Positions 48,156 through 57,233 of a DNA stretch of 64,000 nt are shown one piece after another. Numbering within the stretch: position 1 is the first letter of the stretch; every line of letters starts with the position of its first letter. The notes under the pieces are model-generated. The model was not told the DNA's origin, searched no databases, and was given only the letters and a program-made list of their open reading frames with translations. This DNA comes from Rhizobium sp. G21 (GTDB lineage: Bacteria; Pseudomonadota; Alphaproteobacteria; Rhizobiales; Rhizobiaceae): positions 1 to 64,000 of the forward strand of contig NZ_JACFXW010000002.1 in the NCBI RefSeq assembly GCF_014158035.1, in the 5' to 3' direction. Made by a program: the position numbers and the translations under genes.

Positions 48156-48591
48156 AGGTTTCGATCAGGTCCTCTGTGTCCTCGGCCAGCGCTTCCATCG
48201 CCGTCTGTCGTTTGCCGAGCTTTGACTTCAACGCGAGCACATCTTTCAGGAGGGCGCGGCGGTGTTTGCCGACGTAGCGGAATGGCAGCTCACCCCGGTC
48301 CATGCGCAAGACGACGAGCGGGCGTGAGATGCCGAGAATGGCTGAAGCTTCGCTCGGGCTCAGTTCCTGGTCCTCGGCCAGCACAGCGACACCCTCTCCG
48401 CGTAGCATGTGGGCCAGAAGGGCTTCAACAGCTGAGGCTGCCGATGGCGGGATCGGGAGCGTCCGCTCCTTGCCATGTGCATCATGAACGTGGAGTTCCA
48501 GCCTGTCGCCGGCCACCAGCTTCGGTAATGGCGTTGCAATTTTTCGGTCGCGATCTGACAGTCTGGCAAAATGAACAATCTGGCTGGCCAT
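48145..48591 (-). CDS. HTH (excisionase-like) antitoxin of the PIN toxin
   Basis: 148 residues. The middle contains an excisionase/MerR-like DNA-binding motif (LSPSEASAILGISRPLVVLRMDRGELPFRYVGKHRRALLKDVL). The N-terminal part (ARLSDRDRKIATPLPKL) may pair with the toxin. The overlap with the PIN gene supports coupled translation. Plausible autorepressor of the pair. Confidence 0.78.
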   Translation of the reverse strand: MASQIVHFARLSDRDRKIATPLPKLVAGDRLELHVHDAHGKERTLPIPPSAASAVEALLAHMLRGEGVAVLAEDQELSPSEASAILGISRPLVVLRMDRGELPFRYVGKHRRALLKDVLALKSKLGKRQTAMEALAEDTEDLIETYGL

Positions 48592-48700
48592 GGCGATATC
48601 TCCCTGGTCGTCAATATAGCGAACAAGACCCCTAACTGCAATAACTGAAAGCTCGGATTGGTGGCGATGGTGGTGATGGTTGCGGTTTGTCGGAACGCTA

Positions 48701-48725
48701 GTTCGATTCCCATCAAGGCGAAGAC
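48701..48725 (+). repeat. T-arm-like dispersed motif, copy D
   Basis: GTTCGATTCCCATCAAGGCG AAGAC, most similar to copy B at 34013-34038 (GGTTCGATTTCCATCAAGAG CGAAGAC). It lies in the ~210 bp gap between the toxin-antitoxin pair and LysR 4, a gap in which I see no gene. Confidence 0.35.
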
Positions 48726-48804
48726 GACTGTCAGGCAGTTGGCCCGAAGCTCTCCGCGGTTCACGTTCAACGACGGCTTTTTCGAGCCAACAGGAGACAT
48801 AGTT

Positions 48805-49680
48805 TCAGCCGATGATCGTTTTCACAAAGTCGGCAAACGCCCGCGCCTTGGCGCTGGCCAGACGCCCTGTCGGAAACACCGCCCATAGATCGATGTCTGG
48901 AAGCGTCCAGTCCTCCAAAACCCGTATCACTTCGCCATTCTGCAGTTCCGGCCAGAACATCCAGTCAGATGTCACCGCCAATCCCATGCCGGCCTTGACC
49001 GCCGCACGAATGCCCTCGGCGGCTGTGAAACGAACGCGTCCCGAGACCGCGACCGAGGCCTCGGTCCCGTCTCTTCGGAAGGTCCAGTTATTCCCAAGCT
49101 GGGTGTAGACGACGGCCTGATGCGTGGCGATGTCTGCCGGCACGTGCGGGACGCCGTGCTGCTCAAGATAGGCGGGCGTGGCTACAACGGAGCGGCGTCC
49201 AATCGCGATCTTTCGTGCGACCGCGGCACTGTCGGCAAGTTCTCCCATGCGCAGCGCGATGTCGATGCCCTCGGAAACAAGATCGATCACCCGGTCGTCG
49301 AGAACGACGTCGACCTCCAACTCAGGATGCACCGCCAGAAAATCCGGCAGGCTCGGCACGACCATTAGTCTGGCGAACGTCGTTGCCGCACTGACACGAA
49401 GGCGCCCAGATAAGCCCGCACCAGCACCCCTCGCTTCCAGCTCGGCCTCGTCTGCCTCCTGGATCGCGGTCTTCGCCCTTTCGTAGAAACGAACTCCGGC
49501 ATCGGTCGGCGACAGGCCGTGCGTCGATCTCACGAGCAGGCGGACCTGCAGACGGTCCTCCAACTGCGCGATTGTCTTTGAGATCGCCGGCTGTCCGACG
49601 CCGATCTGCCGGGCCGCTTGAGAGAACGACCCCGTTTCCATCACGCGCACGAATGCGGCCATCGCTTGCAATCTGTCCAT
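48805..49680 (-). CDS. LysR-family regulator 4
   Basis: 291 residues. HTH: MAAFVRVMETGSFSQAARQIGVGQPAISKTIAQLEDRLQVRLLVRST; effector domain with LVSEGIDIALRMGELADSAAVARK. Divergent from the GST gene with 108 bp between, where a LysR-type promoter would lie. Probably controls the GST-crotonase-peroxiredoxin-SDR run. Confidence 0.9.
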   Translation of the reverse strand: MDRLQAMAAFVRVMETGSFSQAARQIGVGQPAISKTIAQLEDRLQVRLLVRSTHGLSPTDAGVRFYERAKTAIQEADEAELEARGAGAGLSGRLRVSAATTFARLMVVPSLPDFLAVHPELEVDVVLDDRVIDLVSEGIDIALRMGELADSAAVARKIAIGRRSVVATPAYLEQHGVPHVPADIATHQAVVYTQLGNNWTFRRDGTEASVAVSGRVRFTAAEGIRAAVKAGMGLAVTSDWMFWPELQNGEVIRVLEDWTLPDIDLWAVFPTGRLASAKARAFADFVKTIIG

Positions 49681-49788
49681 CGCCTATTCCCCTTGGGAAT
49701 AAGCATTATCGCCTCAAGCTGCCTGCCGCAAGGTCACAGGAATGGTCATAACTGTCTGCAACGGAACAGAATCCGATGGAGATGAACG

Positions 49789-50409
49789 ATGATTGAAGTC
49801 CACGCTTTTGCCACGCCGAACAGCGTCAAGGTGCTGATCGCGCTTGAAGAGATGGGTCTATCCTACGCGCTGAAGCCGGTGAATGTTCGCAAGGGCGAGC
49901 AGAAGTTCGAGGCGTTTCTTGCGCTCAACCCGAACGGCAAGGTGCCGGTTCTGGTCGATGAGGGTTTCGTCCTGACCGAGAGTGCCGCCATACTCGTCTA
50001 CCTCGCCGAGAAGACCGGACGGCTCCTGCCTCAGGATGGTATCGGCCGCGCCCGTGTCTTCGAACAGCTTTTCTTTCATGCCTCGGGTTTGAGCCCGGCC
50101 TTCGGAAACGCCGGCTTCTTCAAGCGCTCGTCGACCGAACCGCAACCGATCGCCGAGGCCCGCTTCACCACCGAAGCCGAACGCATCCTAGGCCTGATCG
50201 ATGCGAAGCTCGGCGGCCAGGCTTTTGTCGCTGGAGAGGAGTTCACGATCGCCGACATCGCCCATTTCGGCTGGATGTGGCGACTGCAGTTCCCCGGCCT
50301 GACCCTTTATGGTCGCCCCCACCTTTCCCGCTGGTACGAGACCGTAGCCGCACGCCCGGCCGTCCAGCAGGCCATCGCTCGGGTTGAGGCACTCGTGCCC
50401 GCCGCCTGA
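49789..50409 (+). CDS. glutathione S-transferase
   Basis: 206 residues. N-terminal thioredoxin-fold domain: FATPNSVKVLIALEEMGLSYALKPVNVRKGEQ, then LNPNGKVPVLVDEGFVLTESAAILVYLAEK, with the cis-Pro VPVL and the gamma-Glu-binding ES. The C-terminal all-helical domain has the capping motif EFTIADIAHFGW. Closest in pattern to the YghU/GstB-like bacterial GSTs. Likely conjugates or reduces an electrophile. Confidence 0.92.
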   Translation: MIEVHAFATPNSVKVLIALEEMGLSYALKPVNVRKGEQKFEAFLALNPNGKVPVLVDEGFVLTESAAILVYLAEKTGRLLPQDGIGRARVFEQLFFHASGLSPAFGNAGFFKRSSTEPQPIAEARFTTEAERILGLIDAKLGGQAFVAGEEFTIADIAHFGWMWRLQFPGLTLYGRPHLSRWYETVAARPAVQQAIARVEALVPAA

Positions 50410-50449
50410 TATTCCCAGACATCAATTCCACCCAGACAGGAGAACCACC

Positions 50450-51219
50450 ATGTCCAAATTCGAATCCTATCAGCACAGTTTCCCGAATGCCCGCCTGACA
50501 CGCACGCCGAGCGGCGTGCTGGAAGTCGCGCTGCACACCGATGGCGGCAAGCTCGTCTTCAACGGCCACACCCACGAGCAGTTCGTCGAGCTCTTCCACC
50601 AGATTGGCGCCGATACCGACAACCGCGTCGTCATCCTCACCGGCTCGGGCGATGCCTTCATGGACGCGATCAGCCCCGAAGGCTTCGATTTCTTCTCGCC
50701 GCGCAGCTACGACAAGATCTTTCGCGAGGGCCGCAAGATTCTGATGAACATCCTCGACATCGAGGTGCCGATGATCACGGCGCTGAACGGCCCGGTCCTG
50801 CTTCACTCGGAATATGCGCTGTTGACCGACATCATTCTCGCCACGCCGGAAACGGTCTTCCAGGACAAGCCGCATTTCGACTTCGGCATCGTGCCCGGTG
50901 ATGGCGTGAACCTGCTCTGGCCGGAGGTGATCGGCAGCATCCGCGGTCGCTATTTCATCCTTACCCGTCAGGTGCTCGATGCGGCCACCGCCAGGACTGG
51001 GGCGTGGTCAACGAGATCGTTCCCGCGGACCGTCTGCTCGCGCGCGCCCATGAGATCGCCGAGGGTATTGCTGCCCTTCCGCCGCTGACGTCGAGCTACA
51101 CCCGTATCGCTCTGACCCAGAAGTTGCGCCGGATCATCGATCAGGACGGCGGCTACGGTCTGGCGCTCGAAGGCATCAGCGCCGCGGAAGTTGCCCGCTC
51201 GATGGCCGCCAACGGCTGA
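50450..51219 (+). CDS. crotonase-family hydrolase, 6-oxocamphor-hydrolase-like, frameshifted
   Basis: About 256 residues from ATG 50450 with AGGAG ahead. The middle region LHSEYALLTDIILATPETVFQDKPHFDFGIVPGDGVNLLWPEVIGSIRGRYF is close to 6-oxocamphor hydrolase as I recall it, an enoyl-CoA-hydratase relative that cleaves C-C bonds of cyclic diketones. The frame breaks at 50994-50995 (GG that should be GGG, restoring ATARDWGVVNEIVP), then runs to 51219. Complete after correction. Confidence 0.8.
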
Positions 51220-51288
51220 TCACTCTCTCTCTTATCAATCGCTGGGTTCAGGGTTCGCCTTGAAGCGGCACTTCAATGTTCACGGAGA

Positions 51289-51972
51289 ATGAAAATGACA
51301 CTCCAGTCCAAGCTTGATGCCTTCAAGGCCGACTTCGAAGCCGGCAAGCCGCCTTACAACGTTCCTCATTCGGTGATCGAGACGATGCACCGTGCCACTG
51401 CCGAGCTGATCGCCTCGGGAACCGCACAGAGGGCGCTGAAGGCCGGCGATCTCTTGCCGGAATTCACGCTGTCGGATCCAGACGGCAATCCGGTCTCGTC
51501 CGCCGATCTTCTGGCCCATGGTCCGCTGGTGATCAGCTTTTATCGCGGCGTCTGGTGCCCCTACTGTAACATGGAGCTGCAGGCTCTGCAGGAAGCGCTG
51601 CCGCAGTTCAAGGCGCTTGGCGCAAGGCTTGTCGCCATATCGCCGCAGAACCCGGTCAACAGCCGCAAGTCGGTGCGCCAGAACAACCTGACCTTCCCGA
51701 TCCTGTCGGACCCGCTCAATGATGTTGCGGCCCGGTTCGGTCTGCGGTTCGAAATGCAGGACTACCTGATCGAGCTCTACAAGTCGCTGAAGAACGACCT
51801 TCCGGCTTTCAATGGCGATCCGAGCTGGACGCTTCCGATGCCGGCCCGCTACGTCGTCGGTCAGGATGGCATCATCCTCTATGCTGAGGTCAACCCGGAC
51901 TACACCCGCCGTCCCGAGCCGGAAGACATGTTGCCCGCGCTTCGTGCAGTAGCAAACCGGACTGCTGCCTGA
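51289..51972 (+). CDS. peroxiredoxin-like (AhpC/TSA) redoxin
   Basis: 227 residues. Thioredoxin-fold redoxin with the active site FYRGVWCPYCNMEL, Cys90 and Cys93 forming a CxxC, then AISPQNPVNSRKSVRQNNLTFPILSD and the conserved ARYVVGQDGII. The CPYC site means it acts as an AhpC/TSA-type thiol peroxidase or reductase with an internal resolving cysteine. It follows the crotonase by 69 bp. Likely protects the same pathway from peroxide or electrophiles. Confidence 0.85.
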   Translation: MKMTLQSKLDAFKADFEAGKPPYNVPHSVIETMHRATAELIASGTAQRALKAGDLLPEFTLSDPDGNPVSSADLLAHGPLVISFYRGVWCPYCNMELQALQEALPQFKALGARLVAISPQNPVNSRKSVRQNNLTFPILSDPLNDVAARFGLRFEMQDYLIELYKSLKNDLPAFNGDPSWTLPMPARYVVGQDGIILYAEVNPDYTRRPEPEDMLPALRAVANRTAA

Positions 51973-52027
51973 TCCGCTCCACACCAAAAGGCCCTGCTTC
52001 CTTGGAAGCGGGGTCGAGGATTTTCCG

Positions 52028-52723
52028 ATGAAGAGAACATTTCTAATCACCGGTGCCAGCAAGGGCATCGGTCTCGCACTGGCAGACCGCCTTGCTGAGC
52101 AGGGTCACGAGGTGATTGGCATCGCCCGTAATGCGACCGATGGGTTTCCCGGCTGCCTGCATCACCTCGATCTTTCACACCGGACAGTCGGCGAGGAACT
52201 TGCGGCCATCGTCCGCGAGAGTGGCATTGATGGGATCGTCAACAATGTCGGGCTCGTCCGGGCCGAACCACTGGGTAACATCGCAGTCGAGACGCTCGAA
52301 GACGTCATGCGGGTTAATCTGCATCCCGCGCTCGTCGCCGTGCAGGCGGCGCTGCCCGGCATGCTAACGCGCGGTTGGGGCCGGGTCGTCAACATCTCGA
52401 GCCTGACCGTCCTCGGCAGTGTCCAGCGCACGAGCTATGCCGCAGCCAAGGCAGTCCTCGTCAGCTTTACCCGGAGCTGGGCGCTTGAACTTGCAGCGAT
52501 CGGCATCACGGTGAACGCCGTGTTCCCGGGACCCACGGAGACGGAACTGTTCAGAGCCAACAATGCGCCCGGTAGTGAGGGAGAGGGACGATACCTGTCT
52601 GGAGTTCCAATGGGGCGCTTCGGTAAACCAGAGGAAATCGCAGCCGCAATCGCCTTCCTTCTTTCCAACGATTCCGCGTTCATGACCGGGCAGGTATTGC
52701 AGGTCGATGGTGGGGCGTCGTAG
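52028..52723 (+). CDS. short-chain dehydrogenase/reductase (SDR) 7
   Basis: 231 residues. ITGASKGIG, NNVGLVRAEPL (NNxG with V in place of A), VNISSLTVLG, YAAAK, and the classical ending FMTGQVLQVDGGAS. FabG-like classical SDR. Separated by 55 bp from the redoxin gene and on the same strand, so probably the last gene of the GST operon. Confidence 0.87.
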   Translation: MKRTFLITGASKGIGLALADRLAEQGHEVIGIARNATDGFPGCLHHLDLSHRTVGEELAAIVRESGIDGIVNNVGLVRAEPLGNIAVETLEDVMRVNLHPALVAVQAALPGMLTRGWGRVVNISSLTVLGSVQRTSYAAAKAVLVSFTRSWALELAAIGITVNAVFPGPTETELFRANNAPGSEGEGRYLSGVPMGRFGKPEEIAAAIAFLLSNDSAFMTGQVLQVDGGAS

Positions 52724-53150
52724 GGAAGGCATCGGTTTGAGTGCCGCACCTGGCCAAAAGTCTGTATCGATCCGATAGCGGACTTCAGGCCCAGGTGCCG
52801 GCATTTGCAGTGAGGTCAGAAGGGGAGCAGCCGGCCTGCCAGCCCTAGATCCAGTGCCGGTAGCCAAAGTTCCGCCTCCACCAGCGGAATCCGTTACGCC
52901 GGGGGTATAGAAAGGCAGGGGTCGTCGGCTCATATCTCATCAAGGCGTAGGCTGCGGCAACTCTGCGCTCCATATCGGTCATTTGAACTCCATTCGCGCG
53001 CCTTCCTAAAACTGACATATCGGCACCTGCCAGAACTCCTGCGGTCAGGATGCTGCACCAGGCGGGAGCAGCCAACCATTGGCGCGAGGAGACGGAGGGG
53101 CAACAGAAACTTCGCGAATCCAGTCACTGCTGCCCTTGCCGCCATGTCTG
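52724..53150. other. intergenic region, one weak small ORF
   Basis: About 430 bp between SDR 7 and SDR 8. A minus-strand ORF at 52845-53075 (76 residues, ending GFRWWRRNFGYRHWI) has no recognised family. A second minus frame at 52930-53145 begins like a lipoprotein signal (MAARAAVTGFAKFLLPLRLL..), and a frameshift between the two frames is possible. I do not call either as a gene. Confidence 0.4.
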
Positions 53151-53897
53151 TCAGCTCGCCTTAGCAAGCGCGACAGCGTCAGCTCCAGCAGGGAAGCGAA
53201 GCTTGTTCTCGGTGTCGTGAACGGCCTGCCAGATTGCTTCTGCAACATCGCTTTCTGCGGTGATCAGGGCCGGGTTCGCGAACGCCTCGAGAATCGGCTT
53301 TGCGAAGTCAGCATATCCGCCGGGAAGGAGCTCCGAGACAGGAACGATGGCATTCGCCCCGAACCGGGTGGTTGGCGCATAGCCGGGCTCGACGAGCTTC
53401 ACACGGACCCCGAAATAGCTGAGTTCATGCGCGAGCGATGCCGAAAAGCCTTCAATGGCCTGTTTGGTGGCGGTGTAGGCTGCCGCGAGTGGGAATTCTC
53501 CCAAAGTAACGCTCGACGTGACATTGATGATGGTTCCGGACCGGCGCTCGCGCATCTGCGTGGTGACGGCCTGGCACATCGCCATAACGCCAATCGTATT
53601 GGTCTCGAAAAGCTGGCGTATGAGGGACATCGGCATCGCCTCGAACGCACCGACACCGCCAATCCCAGCATTGTTCACCAGCACATCAATCGGACCGGCA
53701 GATTCGAAAAGGCTAACGATGCTACTGGGAATGGTGACATCGAGTGGCAGCACGCGCAGCCGGTCGGTTTTACTAAACAGCGACCGGTCCGCGCGCCGCA
53801 TGGTCGCGATGACATTCCACCCGCGAGAAAGGAAGTGTTCCGCGGTAGCCTTGCCGTAGCCCGATGATGTTCCGGTAATGAGGATAGTCTTGGTCAT
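53151..53897 (-). CDS. short-chain dehydrogenase/reductase (SDR) 8
   Basis: 248 residues from ATG 53897 with AAGGAGAC ahead. ITGTSSGYG, NNAGIGGVGAFE, INVTSSVTLG (catalytic Ser kept), YTATK. It is related to SDR 5 in its first half. Divergent from the AraC gene, its likely regulator. Confidence 0.87.
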   Translation of the reverse strand: MTKTILITGTSSGYGKATAEHFLSRGWNVIATMRRADRSLFSKTDRLRVLPLDVTIPSSIVSLFESAGPIDVLVNNAGIGGVGAFEAMPMSLIRQLFETNTIGVMAMCQAVTTQMRERRSGTIINVTSSVTLGEFPLAAAYTATKQAIEGFSASLAHELSYFGVRVKLVEPGYAPTTRFGANAIVPVSELLPGGYADFAKPILEAFANPALITAESDVAEAIWQAVHDTENKLRFPAGADAVALAKAS

Positions 53898-53992
53898 ATC
53901 TGTCTCCTTGCTTTGGTCAGGTGACAATAGACGGCGGTTCCAATACGATCTATAATTCAAAGTCCATAAACAGTTACGGATCGTCCAACTTC

Positions 53993-54925
53993 ATGGATCC
54001 TCTCAGCGATATCATCACCCTCTTGCGGCCGAGCACCGCGATGGCGAAGCCCATCTCCGGGCGCGGCCAATGGGGTGTTCGGTACAAATCGTATGACGCA
54101 CCCGGGTTCACAGTCGTCCTGACCGGAGGAGCCTGGGTCACATTGGATGACCGGGAACCATTCCGGATTGCCGAAGGCGATTTTCTTCTTTTTCCGACGA
54201 CGCCGGCGTTCTCGCTGTGCAGCAAACCAGGCGCACCCTGCATTCCTGCTGAGCCTCTGGCTGAAGCTGTCCGCCATGGCGAGAAAGAAGGACAGCCTGA
54301 ATTCACGGCGCTGGGCGGAAGCTTCTCGATTGAGAGTGTCAACGCACCGCTACTGCTCGCACTGCTGCCCGATCATATCCATATCTCCGCCTCGGCGGGG
54401 CGCGCGACGCGATTTGGCCGCCTGATCGAATTGTTGTCTGAAGAATGCGTTGCCAACTATCCCGGCAAGGAGCTGATCATCCAGCGACTGTTGGAGACGC
54501 TGCTGGTAGAGGCGTTGCGGTGGGACATTATCGGCAACAACGCAGCGTCGGCGGGCTTGTTGAACGGTCTGCGCGATCCCGCCATTGCCCGTGTCCTGCG
54601 TGCCATCCACAAGGACGTGCGGGTGAGGTGGACGGTAGCCAATCTTGCAGGGATAGCGGGCATGTCGCGATCGGCCTTCGCCGCGAGGTTCCATGAGGTT
54701 GTTGGTTGTGCTCCAATTGAATATCTGGCGCGCTGGCGCATCGCTATTGCCAAGGACGCGCTACTGAGCGGCGCAAAGTCGCTCGACCGGATCGCGGATG
54801 AAATCGGCTACGAATCCGCCAGCGCGTTTAGCACAGCGTTTAGCAAAAGGCTCGGCTGCTCCCCGGGCAGGTTTGCCACAAGTTACGTCGCCGGTGTCAG
54901 TCCTGGTCTGCTTGCCGTCTCATGA
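53993..54925 (+). CDS. AraC-family transcriptional regulator
   Basis: 310 residues from ATG 53993. N-terminal cupin (AraC_binding_2/Cupin_6) domain: DPLSDIITLLRPSTAMAKPISGRGQWGVRYKSYDAPGFTVVL, and a C-terminal double HTH (WTVANLAGIAGMSRSAFAARFHEVVGCAPIEYLARWRI, then SLDRIADEIGYESASAFSTAFSKRLGCSPGRF). Divergent from SDR 8 with 95 bp between. Confidence 0.9.
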   Translation: MDPLSDIITLLRPSTAMAKPISGRGQWGVRYKSYDAPGFTVVLTGGAWVTLDDREPFRIAEGDFLLFPTTPAFSLCSKPGAPCIPAEPLAEAVRHGEKEGQPEFTALGGSFSIESVNAPLLLALLPDHIHISASAGRATRFGRLIELLSEECVANYPGKELIIQRLLETLLVEALRWDIIGNNAASAGLLNGLRDPAIARVLRAIHKDVRVRWTVANLAGIAGMSRSAFAARFHEVVGCAPIEYLARWRIAIAKDALLSGAKSLDRIADEIGYESASAFSTAFSKRLGCSPGRFATSYVAGVSPGLLAVS

Positions 54926-55577
54926 CGCTATCTGCCGCTCGCCGATGACGCGCGAGAGGCAATTTTTGCCGCCCTCTGCTTTGCGAACGACCCGTCCTGA
55001 AGTCGGAGCTGTCCAACGCGAGTTGGCTCTTGTGGCAGCTAAAATCAGAAAGCGCAGATTGGAGTGGTCACTGGCGTTTCCAGAGGTAAGTTGTTGGCAT
55101 GTTATAGGGGTTGAGGGATGCACGAAGCCCCAAACGACCGGGTCACCGGTTCAAACCTGTTCAGACCTTCAAGTACCAGGTCGATTTAATTGACCGTTCG
55201 ACGGGTCATCAAGTTCCTTCTCCATCCTACTGGGATATCTCGATAGTCTCCCTTCAGGCGAACCTCTGGGAAGCATTCCAGTCGCACGCCGACGTTTCGG
55301 CAACGTCTCAAGGCTTCCCATTGCGAAAGTCTGCACATTTGCCCAAGAATCCGGCAATCCGATCAGAAATCATATATAGTGATGATTAATAATGTGACAT
55401 GATTATAAATCACCTTATTATCCAGGAATGTGATTGCTGCGCTGCGTCATGTTAAAATAGCAGTGTTTGCACCACGTTAGCTGCTATGGGCTCCGGAGGG
55501 TGCGATCTGGCACGATAATTGATTGTAAGTAAAGTAAGCTGACTGGTGGTCTGTCGGCGTTAATCTCGGAGCATTCA
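54926..55577. other. intergenic region with AT-rich promoter DNA
   Basis: 650 bp before the second importer. The last 210 bp are strongly AT-rich and contain an imperfect dyad at 55379-55413 (GTGATGATTAATAAT .. ATTATAAATCAC) that may bind a regulator, possibly the XRE-cupin protein downstream. No gene is recognisable. Confidence 0.5.
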
Positions 55578-57233
55578 ATGGCAATGGATTTTAGGGACCT
55601 TACAATGATCTCCCGGCGCTCGCTGCTAAAGGCGGGTGTGGTTGGCGGCGCGACTGCGGTGGCGCCAGGTTTCATCGGTTCGGCTTTAGCGCAGGATCGC
55701 GCCAAGACGCTGGTCATCGCCGCGCCCGCAACGCCGCTGAGCCTCGATGTGGAGAATTCGCTGTCGCTCGGCACGATCGACACCGTCGCCGCCTTTTATG
55801 ACTATCTGATCGAATTCGGCAAAGTGCCCGATCCAAAGGTGCCGGGCGTGATGCGCGAGGACCTCGCGCCGAATGCGTCGCTGCCGGGCGGCTACAATCT
55901 CAAGGGCAAGCTTGCCGAAAGCTGGGAATTTGCGCCGGATGGGAAGTCGGTGCGCTTCGTACTGCGAAAGGGCGTGGTCAGCAATTGGGGCAACCCGTTT
56001 ACCGCCAAGGATGTGAAATATACCTTCGACCGCAAGTTTGAGGTTAAGGGCGCCGGCTCATTCATGACCTCCGTCATGGGCCTGCCCAACAAGGACGCCG
56101 TCGTGGTCGAAGGCGAGCACGTCGTTTCCTTCAAGCTCGACAGTCCAAATCCGATCCTGATGATCGTTTGCGGCCATCTCGCCAATCCGATCTTCGACTC
56201 CGTCAAGTGCCAGGAAATGGCTACAGCGGACGATCCCTGGTCGCGAAAGTTCCTCGACACGAACGTAGCGGGCTTCGGGCCCTACAGTCTCAAGACCATC
56301 GTGCGGGGCCAGCAGATGGTCGCGACGGCGCGCCCGGACTACTACGATGAAAAGCCGTTTTTCGAGACGGTCGTATACCGCGAAGTGCCGGCATCCGCCA
56401 CAAGGCTGCAATTGCTCAATGGTGGCGCGGTGGATATCGCCCAGGCGCTGGCCCCGACGGAGCTGAAGAGCCTGGCCGCCAGCGCCAAGGCACAGGTGAC
56501 CTCCATCGAGGCATCCCAGATGCTATGGGTGGAGCTCAACATCGCGTTCAAGCCGCTCGACAATCCCAAGGTTCGCCAGGCGCTGAACTATGCGATGCCG
56601 AAGGACGAGATCGTCAGCACGATCCTGCAGGGTTTTGGCAAGAAGCAAACTGCTTTCATGCCGGACTTCTATCCCGGCGTGACCAGCGAGTTCTACAACT
56701 ACGATTTCAACATCGAGAAGGCCAAGGCGCTGCTCGCGGAGGCCGGCTTCGCCGAAGGCTTCTCCACGACGCTCGCCTACAATGCCGGCGATCCGATCGA
56801 AGAGCCAATCGCCATCATGTACCAGACGGCACTGAAGAAGATCGGCATAACCGTAGAACTCAAGAAGCTGCCCGCCGGCACCTTCTTCGACAGTCTCGTC
56901 AAGCGCACCGAGCCTATGATCTTCAATCTCGACGCACCCTTCACGCCCGATCCGGGCTTCGCGCTCAATCTCTATTTCCACTCGGGCTCCTTCCTCGATT
57001 TTTCGAACTACAAGAACGAGAAGGCAGATGCGCTGATCAAGCAATCGCTGTCGACGCTGGACGAAAAGGCCCGGATGGCGGCGACCAAGGAGGCCCAGAA
57101 GATCATCAACGACGACGCGCCCTGGGCATTGATCGCCAATCCCGGCTTTCATCTGGCCCATGGAAAAGATGTCGGCGGTATCGTCTACTACACGTCGAAC
57201 CGGCTGAATTTCCAGGACTACAAGCGTGTCTGA
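55578..57233 (+). CDS. ABC importer substrate-binding protein 2 (family 5)
   Basis: 551 residues. A Tat-type signal (MISRRSLLKAGVVGGATAVAPGFIGSALA; start could be ATG 55605 rather than 55578) precedes an SBP_bac_5 domain (TPLSLDVENSLSLGTID, NPFTAKDVKYTFDRKFEVK, PKVRQALNYAMPKDE). Twin-arginine export suggests folding before transport. First gene of the run that includes an amidase and a hydantoinase. Confidence 0.9.
   Translation: MAMDFRDLTMISRRSLLKAGVVGGATAVAPGFIGSALAQDRAKTLVIAAPATPLSLDVENSLSLGTIDTVAAFYDYLIEFGKVPDPKVPGVMREDLAPNASLPGGYNLKGKLAESWEFAPDGKSVRFVLRKGVVSNWGNPFTAKDVKYTFDRKFEVKGAGSFMTSVMGLPNKDAVVVEGEHVVSFKLDSPNPILMIVCGHLANPIFDSVKCQEMATADDPWSRKFLDTNVAGFGPYSLKTIVRGQQMVATARPDYYDEKPFFETVVYREVPASATRLQLLNGGAVDIAQALAPTELKSLAASAKAQVTSIEASQMLWVELNIAFKPLDNPKVRQALNYAMPKDEIVSTILQGFGKKQTAFMPDFYPGVTSEFYNYDFNIEKAKALLAEAGFAEGFSTTLAYNAGDPIEEPIAIMYQTALKKIGITVELKKLPAGTFFDSLVKRTEPMIFNLDAPFTPDPGFALNLYFHSGSFLDFSNYKNEKADALIKQSLSTLDEKARMAATKEAQKIINDDAPWALIANPGFHLAHGKDVGGIVYYTSNRLNFQDYKRV

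Noticed and set aside
52845-53145. Small secreted protein or lipoprotein on the minus strand
   Set aside because: Two short frames would have to be joined by a frameshift, and neither resembles a family I know. Left as an uncertain note.
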